Assembly: GCF_001894885.1 (NCBI RefSeq)
Contig: NZ_BCXB01000020.1
Location: 1 to 64,000 of the forward strand
Length of the DNA stretch: 64,000 nt
Direction: 5' to 3'
Origin: Rhodococcus marinonascens NBRC 14363
GTDB taxonomy: Bacteria > Actinomycetota > Actinomycetes > Mycobacteriales > Mycobacteriaceae
This document shows positions 35,573 through 43,038 of the stretch, in pieces. The translations under genes were made by a program, and so were the position numbers. The notes under the pieces were generated by a model that was given only the letters and a program-made list of their open reading frames with translations, made no database searches and was not told the origin of the DNA. How positions within the stretch are numbered: position 1 is the first letter of the stretch; every line of letters begins with the position of its first letter.

Positions 35573-36120
35573 GGCGCGATCAACTCCGGGGCCGCGGGAA
35601 CGTCGAGTTCGGTGCCTACGTAGTGGTTGAAATAGTTGGTGAACAGGTTCACGGCGAGGTGCGCGAAGGCTTCGGTGAGCTCGTGTTCGGTCCACCCTGC
35701 GTCGAGCGCGATCTTCCAGGTCGTGTCGTCCACGTTGCCGACGTCGCGGGTGGCCTCGCGGACCACGTTCAGCAACGCCGCGAGTTTGTTGTCGAAGTCG
35801 TCGTCGCCACGCCGGATTGCGATGGTTTGCTCTTCTTTGAGCCCTGCGCGGGTCGCGGAGAGTGTGTGGGCAGACTGGCAGTAGTCGCAGGAGTCGACCG
35901 CGCCGACGGCGAGAGCGATGGCCTCGCGGGTACGTGCGTCGAAACTCCCGTGCTGGGCGATGGCATCTGCGATCCCGGAGTATGCGGCCATCACGACCGG
36001 TGAATGCGCCATCTCGCCGTGAATGTTGAGGACTTTGCCGGTTCGTTTCGCTAGCGCCTGCAGAGTTGCTGTGGTCTCATCGGGGGCGGAGTCGATCGTG
36101 TGAACTGGAATGCGGGGCAT
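35569..36120 (-). CDS. Carboxymuconolactone decarboxylase/AhpD-family protein
   Basis: This 183-residue all-helical protein has the AhpD-type redox motif DYCQSAHT (C-x2-C with a following His), so it is probably a peroxidase or peroxidase partner rather than a lactone decarboxylase. A segment REAIALAVGAVDSCDYCQSAHT is diagnostic. It sits upstream of and overlaps the HAD gene. The family also contains E. coli YnjA, which is interesting because a ynjBCD-like cluster lies about 7 kb away. Confidence 0.88.
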   Translation of the reverse strand: MPRIPVHTIDSAPDETTATLQALAKRTGKVLNIHGEMAHSPVVMAAYSGIADAIAQHGSFDARTREAIALAVGAVDSCDYCQSAHTLSATRAGLKEEQTIAIRRGDDDFDNKLAALLNVVREATRDVGNVDDTTWKIALDAGWTEHELTEAFAHLAVNLFTNYFNHYVGTELDVPAAPELIAP

Positions 36121-36246
36121 AAAATCTTCCTAACGATGTGCTGGCATTTCGTGTAGGGAACCCCTTGGCTCCGTGCACTATTCCCACAGTAGACCGATAT
36201 CGGTCGCAGAGATGCCTTGTGATTGCGACGAAACGGCAGACGAACT

Positions 36247-36549
36247 ATGGAACCCGAGGACCGAGACGAAAACGCGCCCACACGGAGTTCGGGTGCGGCA
36301 GCATCGACCGACGGATGGACTCGGCCGGTCGAGGCGTTGCGAATGTTTGTGCGCGGAGCCACCGCGCGAACTGCGGTCCCGACCGCGGCAGTGGTCGGGA
36401 CCGTGTTGTCGGTGGTCAATCAGGGTTCCATCGTGGTCGACGGAACCGCTGACGGCGGCACCTGGGTTCGTGTGCTCGTGAACTATCTGGTGCCCTTTTG
36501 CGTGGCAAGTGTGGGATATCTGGCCGCCCGCCGCAGGCCCGGGGCGTGA
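36247..36549 (+). CDS. NrtS-like small membrane protein (nitrate/nitrite transporter type)
   Basis: This 100-residue protein has two hydrophobic helices. It contains TAVPTAAVVGTVLSVVNQGSIV and VRVLVNYLVPFCVASVGYLAARR, matching the NrtS family in which VGTxLxxxNQG and YLVPFCVSxxG are conserved. NrtS has been described as a nitrate/nitrite transporter component in marine Synechococcus; function here is inferred. The ATG at 36247 follows a disordered acidic N-terminus. Confidence 0.72.
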   Translation: MEPEDRDENAPTRSSGAAASTDGWTRPVEALRMFVRGATARTAVPTAAVVGTVLSVVNQGSIVVDGTADGGTWVRVLVNYLVPFCVASVGYLAARRRPGA

Positions 36550-36664
36550 CGCGCCGCGGTCGTGCCACATCCTGTGAACCTGAGGGAAGGGATCATGCTG
36601 TAAAGGGGGTTTCGTATTGAGAAGAGCCTGCATGGACTCGTCATACCTACCAAGGAGGCTCGAT

Positions 36665-37024
36665 ATGAATTCTACCCACTACGTCGACGGAGTCGAAGTG
36701 ATGTGGCGTCCGGGCTGTCCGTTCTGTATGAATCTGCGCCGTGGTCTGCGCCGGCGCGCAGTCAGCACGACCGACATCGACATCTGGGAGGACAGTGGTG
36801 CAGCGGAACGGGTCCGCGCGGCAACTGGCGGCGACGAAACCGTCCCCACCGTGTTCGTGGGCAATCTGGCCCTGGTCAACCCCAGTGTCAACGCAGTGCT
36901 GGCCGCGATCGAACGCGAGTTTCCCGAGCGCGTCCACGACATGGTCGGGGGTGCGCACGGCGACGGGCGGCCGAGCCTGTGGTCGCGGATGTTCGGGGGT
37001 TCTAGAGGTCAGACGTCGGGATAA
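36665..37024 (+). CDS. Mycoredoxin/glutaredoxin-like protein
   Basis: This 119-residue thioredoxin-fold protein has the redox motif CPFC in MWRPGCPFCMNLRRGLRRR, the cis-Pro segment TVPTVFVGNLALVNPS, and a C-terminal tail. CPxC with this context is typical of mycoredoxins, which reduce mycothiol mixed disulfides. The ATG at 36665 follows AAGGAGG. It lies just before a thiol-stress-like sigma factor operon, which fits a redox-homeostasis role. Confidence 0.87.
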   Translation: MNSTHYVDGVEVMWRPGCPFCMNLRRGLRRRAVSTTDIDIWEDSGAAERVRAATGGDETVPTVFVGNLALVNPSVNAVLAAIEREFPERVHDMVGGAHGDGRPSLWSRMFGGSRGQTSG

Positions 37025-37032
37025 ATCCGCGT

Positions 37033-37686
37033 CTACGGATCGGTGCCGTGCCTGGACGTCCCGTCGACCGAACCCACTCGAACCTGGATGTGCCCGCCGC
37101 GGGCGGACGCGGCCCGAACGTCGGTAAGCGAGGAATCGATCATCCTCCAGGGGTGCGCGTTGATGTCCGATCCCCCCATCAGGCACGCCAACCGGGCGAG
37201 CGGAGTCCACACCGCGGCAGGCCCGACCGGTTTCTGCATGTCGACGACCGCCACCCGACCACCGGGGCGGGTCACGTCGATCATCGTGGCGAGCGCCCGC
37301 GGCCAATTCGGCATCAGCGACAACACGTAGGTACTGAGGGCGGCATCGAACGTGCCGCCCCCGCCGAGGTCCGCCGGATCAAGGCTGGTGCCGTCGGCCT
37401 CGACGAAGCGCACGTTGTTCCATCCCGCCGAACGGGTACGTCGTCGCGCCTGGTCGAGCATCTGGGCACTCGCGTCGATCGCGGTGATCGACCCCGTCGG
37501 GCCGATCCGTTGCTGGATGTGGGAGAAGTTTAGGCCCGTTCCGCAGCCGATGTCGAGGACGTTTTCGCCCGGTTTCAGCGCGAGCAACTCGATCGCCGCG
37601 ACACGGCCGGCGCGGTATACCGGCCATTCGGCAGAGATGAGGTCGTAGAAGCGGGCCGAGGCACGGTAACGGGCCGGTCGTCTCAC
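37033..37686 (-). CDS. Class I SAM-dependent methyltransferase
   Basis: This 217-residue Rossmann-fold methyltransferase starts with RYRASARFYDLISAEWPVYR. Motif I is VLDIGCGTGLNF, motif II ITAIDASAQMLDQAR, and the post-motif region is FDAALSTYVLSLMPNW followed by PGGRVAVVDM. The substrate is unknown; UbiE-like small molecules are typical. The GTG at 37686 overlaps the TGA of an 18-codon upstream frame. The gene is divergent from the sigma factor gene and shares its promoter region. Confidence 0.85.
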   Translation of the reverse strand: MRRPARYRASARFYDLISAEWPVYRAGRVAAIELLALKPGENVLDIGCGTGLNFSHIQQRIGPTGSITAIDASAQMLDQARRRTRSAGWNNVRFVEADGTSLDPADLGGGGTFDAALSTYVLSLMPNWPRALATMIDVTRPGGRVAVVDMQKPVGPAAVWTPLARLACLMGGSDINAHPWRMIDSSLTDVRAASARGGHIQVRVGSVDGTSRHGTDP

Positions 37687-37732
37687 GGGTAATCCATTTC
37701 GTCGGTGTTCCGCAGCATCTCTTTTCGAATCG

Positions 37733-37759
37733 GGAACACGGCGGGACGGTCGGGGGGTT
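37733..37759 (+). promoter_or_regulatory. Candidate ECF autoregulated promoter
   Basis: GGAAC at 37733 and GTT at 37757 are separated by 19 bases, the general form of ECF promoters. Transcription would begin about at the GTG start at 37768, making the message nearly leaderless. The call is tentative. Confidence 0.3.
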
Positions 37760-37767
37760 ACCCCAGT

Positions 37768-38328
37768 GTGCATCCACCCGAGCCAGACGACCACGACGAG
37801 CGTGCCCGCGGGTTCCGCCAGCATGTCGAACCCGAGATCGAGGTCCTGTTGAGGGTGGCGAGGACGTTGACCGGGCCGGCGGACGCGGAGGATCTCGTCC
37901 AGGAGACATTGGTGCGGGCCTGGCGGAGTGTCGACCGTTTCGACGGCCGCTACCCGCGGGCGTGGTTGTTGACGATCCTGAGGAACACGAATATGAACAT
38001 GCACCGACGCCGGCGCCCGGATGCTGTTGAGGACGTCGCGGTCTACCCCGGTGCCAGACCAGCCTTCGGGGTAGACCCACCCAGTACCGAGGATCGGATC
38101 ATGGCGTCTATCTTGCCGGCCGATCTGGAACGGGCCGTGCAGGCCTTGGACTCGAAGTTCCGGACGGTGCTGTTCCTGATCGATGTCGATCAACTCACCT
38201 ACAGCGAAGCCGCCGACGCCCTCGGCGTTCCGGTGGGGACCGTGATGTCGAGGCTCAGCCGTGCGCGCGACCGCGTGAGGAAACACTTGCGGCCGAGCTT
38301 CGCGGCCAGCATGAAGGAGAAGCGATGA
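37768..38328 (+). CDS. ECF-family RNA polymerase sigma factor
   Basis: This protein of about 186 residues has region 2 (LLRVARTLTGPADAEDLVQETLVRAWRSVDRFDGRYPRAWLLTILRN) and region 4 (TVLFLIDVDQLTYSEAADALGVPVGTVMSRLSRARDRVRKHL). It lacks region 3, as ECF sigmas do. It overlaps by ATGA with a zinc-binding anti-sigma gene, an arrangement of SigH/SigR-type redox-responsive systems. The GTG at 37768 is preferred to the open frame from 37705. Confidence 0.9.
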   Translation: MHPPEPDDHDERARGFRQHVEPEIEVLLRVARTLTGPADAEDLVQETLVRAWRSVDRFDGRYPRAWLLTILRNTNMNMHRRRRPDAVEDVAVYPGARPAFGVDPPSTEDRIMASILPADLERAVQALDSKFRTVLFLIDVDQLTYSEAADALGVPVGTVMSRLSRARDRVRKHLRPSFAASMKEKR

Positions 38329-38603
38329 TCAGGGCTGTGCGCACAATGCTGACGTGCCATTGGTCGGCGCGACGGATTCAGCGTTACCTGGACTCCGACC
38401 CGGCAGCGTTGCTCGACGCGAACGAAATCCGTCGGTTGGAGGCACATCTGGCCGAATGCGACAAGTGCAACGCGGCGGCGGACGAGTACCGCCAGATCAA
38501 CACTGCCCTTTCGCGGTGGACAGCTCGGCGGATGCCTCAGAGAGACAGCGTCACTCATATGCGGCAGGTCATCGATCGCCTCGTCCGCGGTGACCTCCAG
38601 TGA
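38325..38603 (+). CDS. Zinc-binding anti-sigma factor
   Basis: This 92-residue protein carries the zinc anti-sigma motif EAHLAECDKCNAA (H-x3-C-x2-C), preceded by ARRIQRYLDSDPAALLDANEIRRL. Such proteins hold their partner ECF sigma until the zinc site is oxidised or otherwise disturbed. It overlaps both neighbours by 4 bp, placing it between the sigma factor and a disulfide reductase in one coupled operon. Confidence 0.88.
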   Translation: MIRAVRTMLTCHWSARRIQRYLDSDPAALLDANEIRRLEAHLAECDKCNAAADEYRQINTALSRWTARRMPQRDSVTHMRQVIDRLVRGDLQ

Positions 38604-40075
38604 CCCGGGCAGAGTTCGCCGCCGTGGTGCCGCCGGTTGAACAGTCAATTCCCGAATCTGCCGATCTCGTTGTGATCGGTGGAGGATCCGCGGGGATTGT
38701 CGCGGCGAAAACGGCGGCAGGCTTCGGCGCGAAAGTGGTGTTGGTCGAACGCGACCGCACCGGAGGAGACTGCTTGTGGACCGGATGCGTCCCTTCGAAG
38801 GCGTTGCTCGCCGCGGCATCGGTGGCCGCAGCGATGCGTCGCGGACACGCATTCGGAATCGACGCCTCGAACGTGACCGTCGACTTCTCCCGAGTGATGA
38901 AACATGTGCAGGGAGCGATCGAGACCATCGCACCGGTCGATTCGCCCGAAACACTCCGCGCCGCGAACGTGAATGTCGTCAGCGGCACGGCCCGCTTCGC
39001 GGGCCCTCGCTCCCTCTCCGTCGGGGCGCACACCATCACTTTCGGGCAGGCGGTGATCGCGACGGGGGCCGCCCCTGCGGTACCGAACCTGCCGGGGCTC
39101 GACCAAGTCGATTACCTCACCAGCGAGACAATTTGGGGGCTCACCGAACTTCCTCCTCGGCTGACGGTGCTCGGCGGCGGAAGCATCGGATGCGAACTTG
39201 CACAGGCCTTCGCCAGACTCGGCTCGGCGGTCACCATCGTCGAATCCGCGGATTCGATCCTTCCGGCCGAAGACCGAGAAGCCGCCGCGCTTGTCGCTCA
39301 GAGCCTGATCGATGATGGAGTCGATGTTCTGACCGGAGCAACGGCAGAGTCCGTCACCGGCCAGGCACTCGTTCTCGCGGACGGTCGCCGCCTCGAGTTC
39401 GACAGTCTGCTCATTGCCGTCGGACGCAAGCCGCGAACGGCGTCGATCGGACTGGACGCGGCCGGCGTCACCGTCGATCGCCGAGGTTTCGTCACCGTCG
39501 ATGATCACCTTCGCACCGCCAATCAGAGGATCTGGGCGGCGGGCGATCTCACCGGTCACCCCCAGTTCACTCATACGGCCGGAATGCACGGCAGTATCGC
39601 CGCGACCAACGCAATCCTGGGGTTGCGCCGCGCCGTCGACCGAACCGGCACTCCGCGCGTGACCTTCACCGACCCCGAGATCGCCGTCGCCGGAATCGAT
39701 ACCGAGGCCGCCCGCCGAATCCCCGGTCTCCGCGTGCACACTCTCGGCCATGAGCACGCGGATCGCGCCGTCGCGGAGGGCGAGACACGAGGCTTCAGCC
39801 GTCTCGTCGTCGACGGTAAGCATCGCATCGTCGGAGCGACCGTCGTCGGCCCCCGCGCCGGTGAGACGATCGGCGAGATGGTGCTGGCAATCAAGCAGGG
39901 TCTGCGGACACGCGATCTGGCCGGAACCACCCACCCCTACCCGACCTACAACGACGCGCCGTGGAACGCGTCCATCGCCGACGTTCGGTCGCAGTTGGCT
40001 CGGCCCGTCGCGTCCGGTGCAATCACCGCACTAGCCCGCGTCCGCAGAACGTGGCAGCGTATTCGGAAGGACTGA
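38600..40075 (+). CDS. FAD-dependent pyridine nucleotide-disulfide oxidoreductase (MerA-like)
   Basis: This 491-residue flavoprotein has an FAD motif LVVIGGGSAGIVAAKTAAGFGAKVVLVERD, the redox pair GGDCLWTGCVPSKA, an NAD(P)-binding LTVLGGGSIGCELAQAFARLGSAV, and the C-terminal dimer interface with HPYPTYNDAPWNAS. It lacks the N-terminal HMA domain and C-terminal Cys pair of true mercuric reductases. The physiological disulfide is unknown. It overlaps the anti-sigma gene (GTGA), so sigma activation would raise its synthesis. Confidence 0.9.
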   Translation: MTRAEFAAVVPPVEQSIPESADLVVIGGGSAGIVAAKTAAGFGAKVVLVERDRTGGDCLWTGCVPSKALLAAASVAAAMRRGHAFGIDASNVTVDFSRVMKHVQGAIETIAPVDSPETLRAANVNVVSGTARFAGPRSLSVGAHTITFGQAVIATGAAPAVPNLPGLDQVDYLTSETIWGLTELPPRLTVLGGGSIGCELAQAFARLGSAVTIVESADSILPAEDREAAALVAQSLIDDGVDVLTGATAESVTGQALVLADGRRLEFDSLLIAVGRKPRTASIGLDAAGVTVDRRGFVTVDDHLRTANQRIWAAGDLTGHPQFTHTAGMHGSIAATNAILGLRRAVDRTGTPRVTFTDPEIAVAGIDTEAARRIPGLRVHTLGHEHADRAVAEGETRGFSRLVVDGKHRIVGATVVGPRAGETIGEMVLAIKQGLRTRDLAGTTHPYPTYNDAPWNASIADVRSQLARPVASGAITALARVRRTWQRIRKD

Positions 40076-40126
40076 AGTCTTGGCCGCAGTCTGGAGTGGG
40101 CGACTTCTGGGTGTCATGCTGGTGCG

Positions 40127-40423
40127 ATGATTCTTGAACATGCGGTTCTGCATGTAGAGCCTGGTCTCGGTGAAGAATTCCGTGCGGCGTTTTCGGAGGC
40201 GAAGACGATCTTTGCCGCAACGCCCGGCTTTCGGCGCCTGGATTTGTCGTGCTGCGTCGAAGATCCCGACACGTATTTACTGTTGGTTCAGTGGGATACG
40301 GTCGAAGACCACACTGAGGGATTCCGCACATCAGAGGGCTACCAGCAGTGGAGGACGCTGCTCCATCATTTCTACGAGCCATTCCCCACTGTCAGCCACT
40401 TCGCGAACATCGACGGCGCATAG
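40127..40423 (+). CDS. Antibiotic biosynthesis monooxygenase (ABM) family protein
   Basis: This 98-residue dimeric alpha-beta barrel protein begins MILEHAVLHVEPGLGEEF and contains FAATPGFRRLDLSCCVEDPDTYLLLVQWDTVEDHTEGFRTS, standard for the ABM fold. Members include quinone monooxygenases and heme-degrading enzymes; no heme ligand can be assigned. The ATG at 40127 is the only sensible start. It appears to be a single gene. Confidence 0.87.
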   Translation: MILEHAVLHVEPGLGEEFRAAFSEAKTIFAATPGFRRLDLSCCVEDPDTYLLLVQWDTVEDHTEGFRTSEGYQQWRTLLHHFYEPFPTVSHFANIDGA

Positions 40424-40745
40424 CTGCCAATTCTGACGTCCGGCACATGAGGGTGGAGTGCCGATAGATGTTTGTTCGACGAGGATGTCTGCGTGGCCGA
40501 TCAGTAAGAGCCTGCGCGTCTGGCGGAAATATCTGCAAATATCGTCGGGTTAAGGGTGTTTCGGTCCTTCCCAATATGAACATGGGTTGTGGGTGCCGGG
40601 TCGTGCCTTCGACTGGAGCGTGTGGATGGCTCGCCTCGAACGCGTTGACACGGTAGGCACACGTCACTGATGGGAGCTCGTCCGGCTCAGAAGTGGAAGC
40701 TTGGGCATGCAGCGCCCAAGGAGTTCGTCCGCTGTGGATATGTTG
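40424..40745. other. Intergenic region without a gene
   Basis: These 322 bp lie between convergent genes. Open frames on either strand are short and without protein-like composition. Confidence 0.4.
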
Positions 40746-41330
40746 TCACCGGCCTTCTTTCCCGCGCTGGCCCTGCTGTCGGTGACGAGCCGCGCGTGCC
40801 CGGGTGCCACAGCGCACTGTGCACCAACTCTGATCGCGTCTACCTGGCCGAAAGAACATGCCACAACCGGGCGCTGGGCAGCGGCGAACGATTCTGTCGC
40901 CCGACTTCTCGTCGAAACTCCGCAACGTCTCGCGGGCGAGGCGGCCGATGACATCATCAGCTACCTCCACGAAGCTCAGGCGCCCTGTCGCGGTGAGCGT
41001 GAAGGTGATCGGCGCGCCTGCGGCCCAGGTGTTGAGTTGGTCGCGTGCATCATCAGGTACCGGGCAGATCCGGTCGATTGCGTCCAGAGCGGCGCGTATT
41101 GCGCTGCGTAGCTCTAGGAGCGCCCCGAGCGGTAGTTCGGCCACCGCGGCGTCGGGCACTCGGCGGCGCCAGGTAGCCAAGGTTTCTTCTTGGGCCAGCA
41201 TGTCCAGGCTAGGAGAGGTCGGATCGCCCGGGAAGTCGAGGACAACGGTATTGGCCACTGCGAGCACAAGGTCGCCATCGATCCAAGGCATCTCGGCGAG
41301 GTCGCTTTGCACCAGCTCAGAGTAACGCAT
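40746..41330 (-). CDS. CGNR zinc finger transcriptional regulator
   Basis: This protein of about 194 residues has an ABATE-like N-terminal domain (DGDLVLAVANTVVLDFPGD) and a C-terminal CGNR-type zinc finger RRCPAPGCGMFFRPGRRDQSWCTVRCGTRARAARHR, where CGTR replaces CGNR. Such proteins are predicted stress-responsive DNA-binding regulators. The ATG at 41330 is chosen over upstream in-frame codons because the palindrome lies outside it. It is divergent from a small monooxygenase-like gene that it probably regulates. Confidence 0.85.
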   Translation of the reverse strand: MRYSELVQSDLAEMPWIDGDLVLAVANTVVLDFPGDPTSPSLDMLAQEETLATWRRRVPDAAVAELPLGALLELRSAIRAALDAIDRICPVPDDARDQLNTWAAGAPITFTLTATGRLSFVEVADDVIGRLARETLRSFDEKSGDRIVRRCPAPGCGMFFRPGRRDQSWCTVRCGTRARAARHRQQGQRGKEGR

Positions 41331-41353
41331 TCTCAGAGAAAAAGCGTGATACG

Positions 41354-41386
41354 GTCCGTAACGGACTTTGAACATGAGTCCGTTAC
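41354..41386. promoter_or_regulatory. Palindrome GTCCGT-A-ACGGAC with adjacent half-site
   Basis: Perfect 6-bp arms around one base lie at 41354-41366, and GTCCGTTAC follows at 41378-41386. The element lies in the 78-bp divergent promoter between the CGNR regulator and the monooxygenase-like gene, so it is the natural candidate operator for the regulator. Confidence 0.55.
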
Positions 41387-41408
41387 CAACCAATGGGAGC
41401 GCTGCTAC

Positions 41409-41699
41409 ATGCGAACGATCGAATACGTGAGATTCGAATCTGCCAACGACGTGGATCTGATCGCACATAGGGATGATCTGGTGCGGTTGTTGAAGGAGAG
41501 CTACGGAGAAGACTTCTGCGGAGCGCACCTGGCCAAGTGCGATGACGGGTCGTACCTGGAGATAATCGTCTGGGGGTCGAAGGAAGCCGCAGATCGCGCC
41601 GCTCACGAGATGCCCAGCGACCCCAGGGCCGCCGGCTTCTTCTCGCAGATCGGCAATGTCCACGAGATGCGACACGCAGAGGTTCTGCACTCGGCATGA
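41409..41699 (+). CDS. Small ABM/EthD-like alpha-beta barrel protein
   Basis: This 96-residue protein has a ferredoxin-like alpha-beta pattern (RTIEYVRFES, LVRLLKESYGEDFCGAHLAKCDDGSYLEIIVWGSKEAADRAAHEM, GFFSQIG). It resembles antibiotic biosynthesis monooxygenase-type proteins, though the match is weak. The ATG at 41409 has GGGAG upstream. It is divergent from the CGNR regulator and followed by a strong terminator, so the pair forms a compact two-gene module. Confidence 0.68.
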   Translation: MRTIEYVRFESANDVDLIAHRDDLVRLLKESYGEDFCGAHLAKCDDGSYLEIIVWGSKEAADRAAHEMPSDPRAAGFFSQIGNVHEMRHAEVLHSA

Positions 41700-41707
41700 C
41701 GACTCAT

Positions 41708-41763
41708 TGGGCAGGGTGAGGCCGGGCAGCGTGAAGGACACTGACGCGACCTCACCCTGCCCA
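41708..41763 (+). terminator. Long-stem terminator hairpin
   Basis: TGGGCAGGGTGAGG and CCTCACCCTGCCCA form a perfect 14-bp stem around a 28-base spacer, ten bases after the stop of the monooxygenase-like gene. Confidence 0.65.
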
Positions 41764-42093
41764 GGCACGCCAAACGAACACCGCGGCAACTCGGACTGCG
41801 CCGTGGGCGACTGCCATCAACACCTGTCGTGCCACCCCTTGAAGCTGTCAACCAGCACCTCGGCCTCCCCGGAGTTCACCATCTGCATTCCGATCGACAT
41901 TTCCGCGACGTACGCCACGGAGATTGTTGAAGACGCACTCTGAACCACCAAACACGCACCGGTGGTGAAAGCCGCCCACACCAGTGGGCGGTCGAATAAG
42001 CCTTCGCCACGCGCCTACTCTCATACCGACGTGCCTGGAAGGATCGTTGGCGGTGACCGGGTTCCCCATGGGGGACGACGAATCGAGGACGCC
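41764..42093. other. Intergenic region without a confident gene
   Basis: About 330 bp precede the DUF427 gene. A plus-strand frame running to 41943 is open but Ser/Thr/His-rich and not recognised. The promoter of the DUF427 gene is presumably in the last 100 bp. Confidence 0.35.
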
Positions 42094-42387
42094 ATGACCA
42101 CCGCCACCGCCTTCTTGGGCGACACGCCGATCGCGACCACCGACGACGTCGTGATCGTCGAGGGAAATGTCTACTTCCCTGAGCGCGACGTCGTCGACGG
42201 TGTGTTGGTCGCGAACCGGGCCAAGAGTCTGTGCTTCTGGAAGGGCGTCGCCAGCTATTACGACGTCGCGGCGGGAGGAATCACTCTCCGTAGCGCAGCC
42301 TTCACCTATCGCCACCCGTCACCGCTGGCCCGCCGCATCAAGGGGCGGGTAGCGTTCTGGAACGGCGTGGACGTCCGTACTCGCTGA
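42094..42387 (+). CDS. DUF427 domain protein
   Basis: This 97-residue beta-rich protein has the DUF427 pattern: TPIATTDDVVIVEGNVYFPERDV, SLCFWKGVASYYDVAAGG, and the end RIKGRVAFWNGVDV. It is a single-domain member of the usual length with no known biochemical function. The ATG at 42094 is chosen because the upstream open frame is not protein-like. It converges with the CDP-alcohol phosphatidyltransferase gene. Confidence 0.88.
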   Translation: MTTATAFLGDTPIATTDDVVIVEGNVYFPERDVVDGVLVANRAKSLCFWKGVASYYDVAAGGITLRSAAFTYRHPSPLARRIKGRVAFWNGVDVRTR

Positions 42388-42408
42388 CGCGATTCCAAGG
42401 CCGGGAGG

Positions 42409-43038
42409 TCATTTCAGGGCGCGGTACCCGGCGATGATCCGCTGGACCGAACTCACTGCGACCACGGCAGCCCAGATCGCCGCGATCTGCCAGGCGAACA
42501 CTGAGAACACCAACCACAGTGCATGCACCACAATGGTTTCCGCCCCCTCGGCGAGGCCGCCGAGGAATGACAGAGATCGACCGTCGTCGAGGCTCCGGCC
42601 GCTCCGTTCGGCGATCGACGAGAAGGCGAGGAACGCCGTCCCGTTGATGTAGTAGGCGAGGAGAACCAGAAGGAAGGGCCACCACGGTGCGCCATATGCG
42701 GAGGTGGCACCGACCGCGACCCCGACCACCGTGCTCCCGTAGACGATGAAATCCGCAGTGATGTCGAAAAATCCTCCCGCACCGGCATCGCCGGCAGCGG
42801 GTGTGCGGGCCCGTCGACGCCGTGCGAGGGGGCCATCGAGTCCGTCGGCGATCCGGGAGAGCACCCACAGGGCCAGCGCCACCCACCACCATTGGAGGCC
42901 GGCGGTGACGGCGCTCCCGAGCCCGAGCACCAGACCCGCCCCGGTGATCCGATCCGGGGTGATCGATGGGATGTCGATGGCGGCGGCGCAGCGGTCGAGC
43001 GGCCGCTCCAGGTGCTTACGCAGGTAGCGGTCGATCAT
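42409..43038 (-). CDS. CDP-alcohol phosphatidyltransferase family protein
   Basis: This 209-residue membrane enzyme carries the family motif ADGLDGPLAR (Asp65, Asp68, Gly69, Ala72, Arg73), then GGFFDITAD (Asp92, Asp96). About six extra residues lie between the two halves compared with the canonical spacing. It would transfer a phosphatidyl or similar group from a CDP-alcohol. Five or six helices are predicted. It overlaps the TVP38 gene by 23 bp and resembles E. coli YnjF in context. Confidence 0.87.
   Translation of the reverse strand: MIDRYLRKHLERPLDRCAAAIDIPSITPDRITGAGLVLGLGSAVTAGLQWWWVALALWVLSRIADGLDGPLARRRRARTPAAGDAGAGGFFDITADFIVYGSTVVGVAVGATSAYGAPWWPFLLVLLAYYINGTAFLAFSSIAERSGRSLDDGRSLSFLGGLAEGAETIVVHALWLVFSVFAWQIAAIWAAVVAVSSVQRIIAGYRALK

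Noticed and set aside
37705..37767. Extended N-terminus of the ECF sigma factor
   Set aside because: The extension overlaps the promoter region of the divergent methyltransferase and is not sigma-like; the GTG at 37768 fits better.
38600..40075. Assignment as mercuric reductase
   Set aside because: The N-terminal HMA domain and C-terminal vicinal Cys pair are absent and there is no merR or transport gene; a general disulfide reductase is safer.
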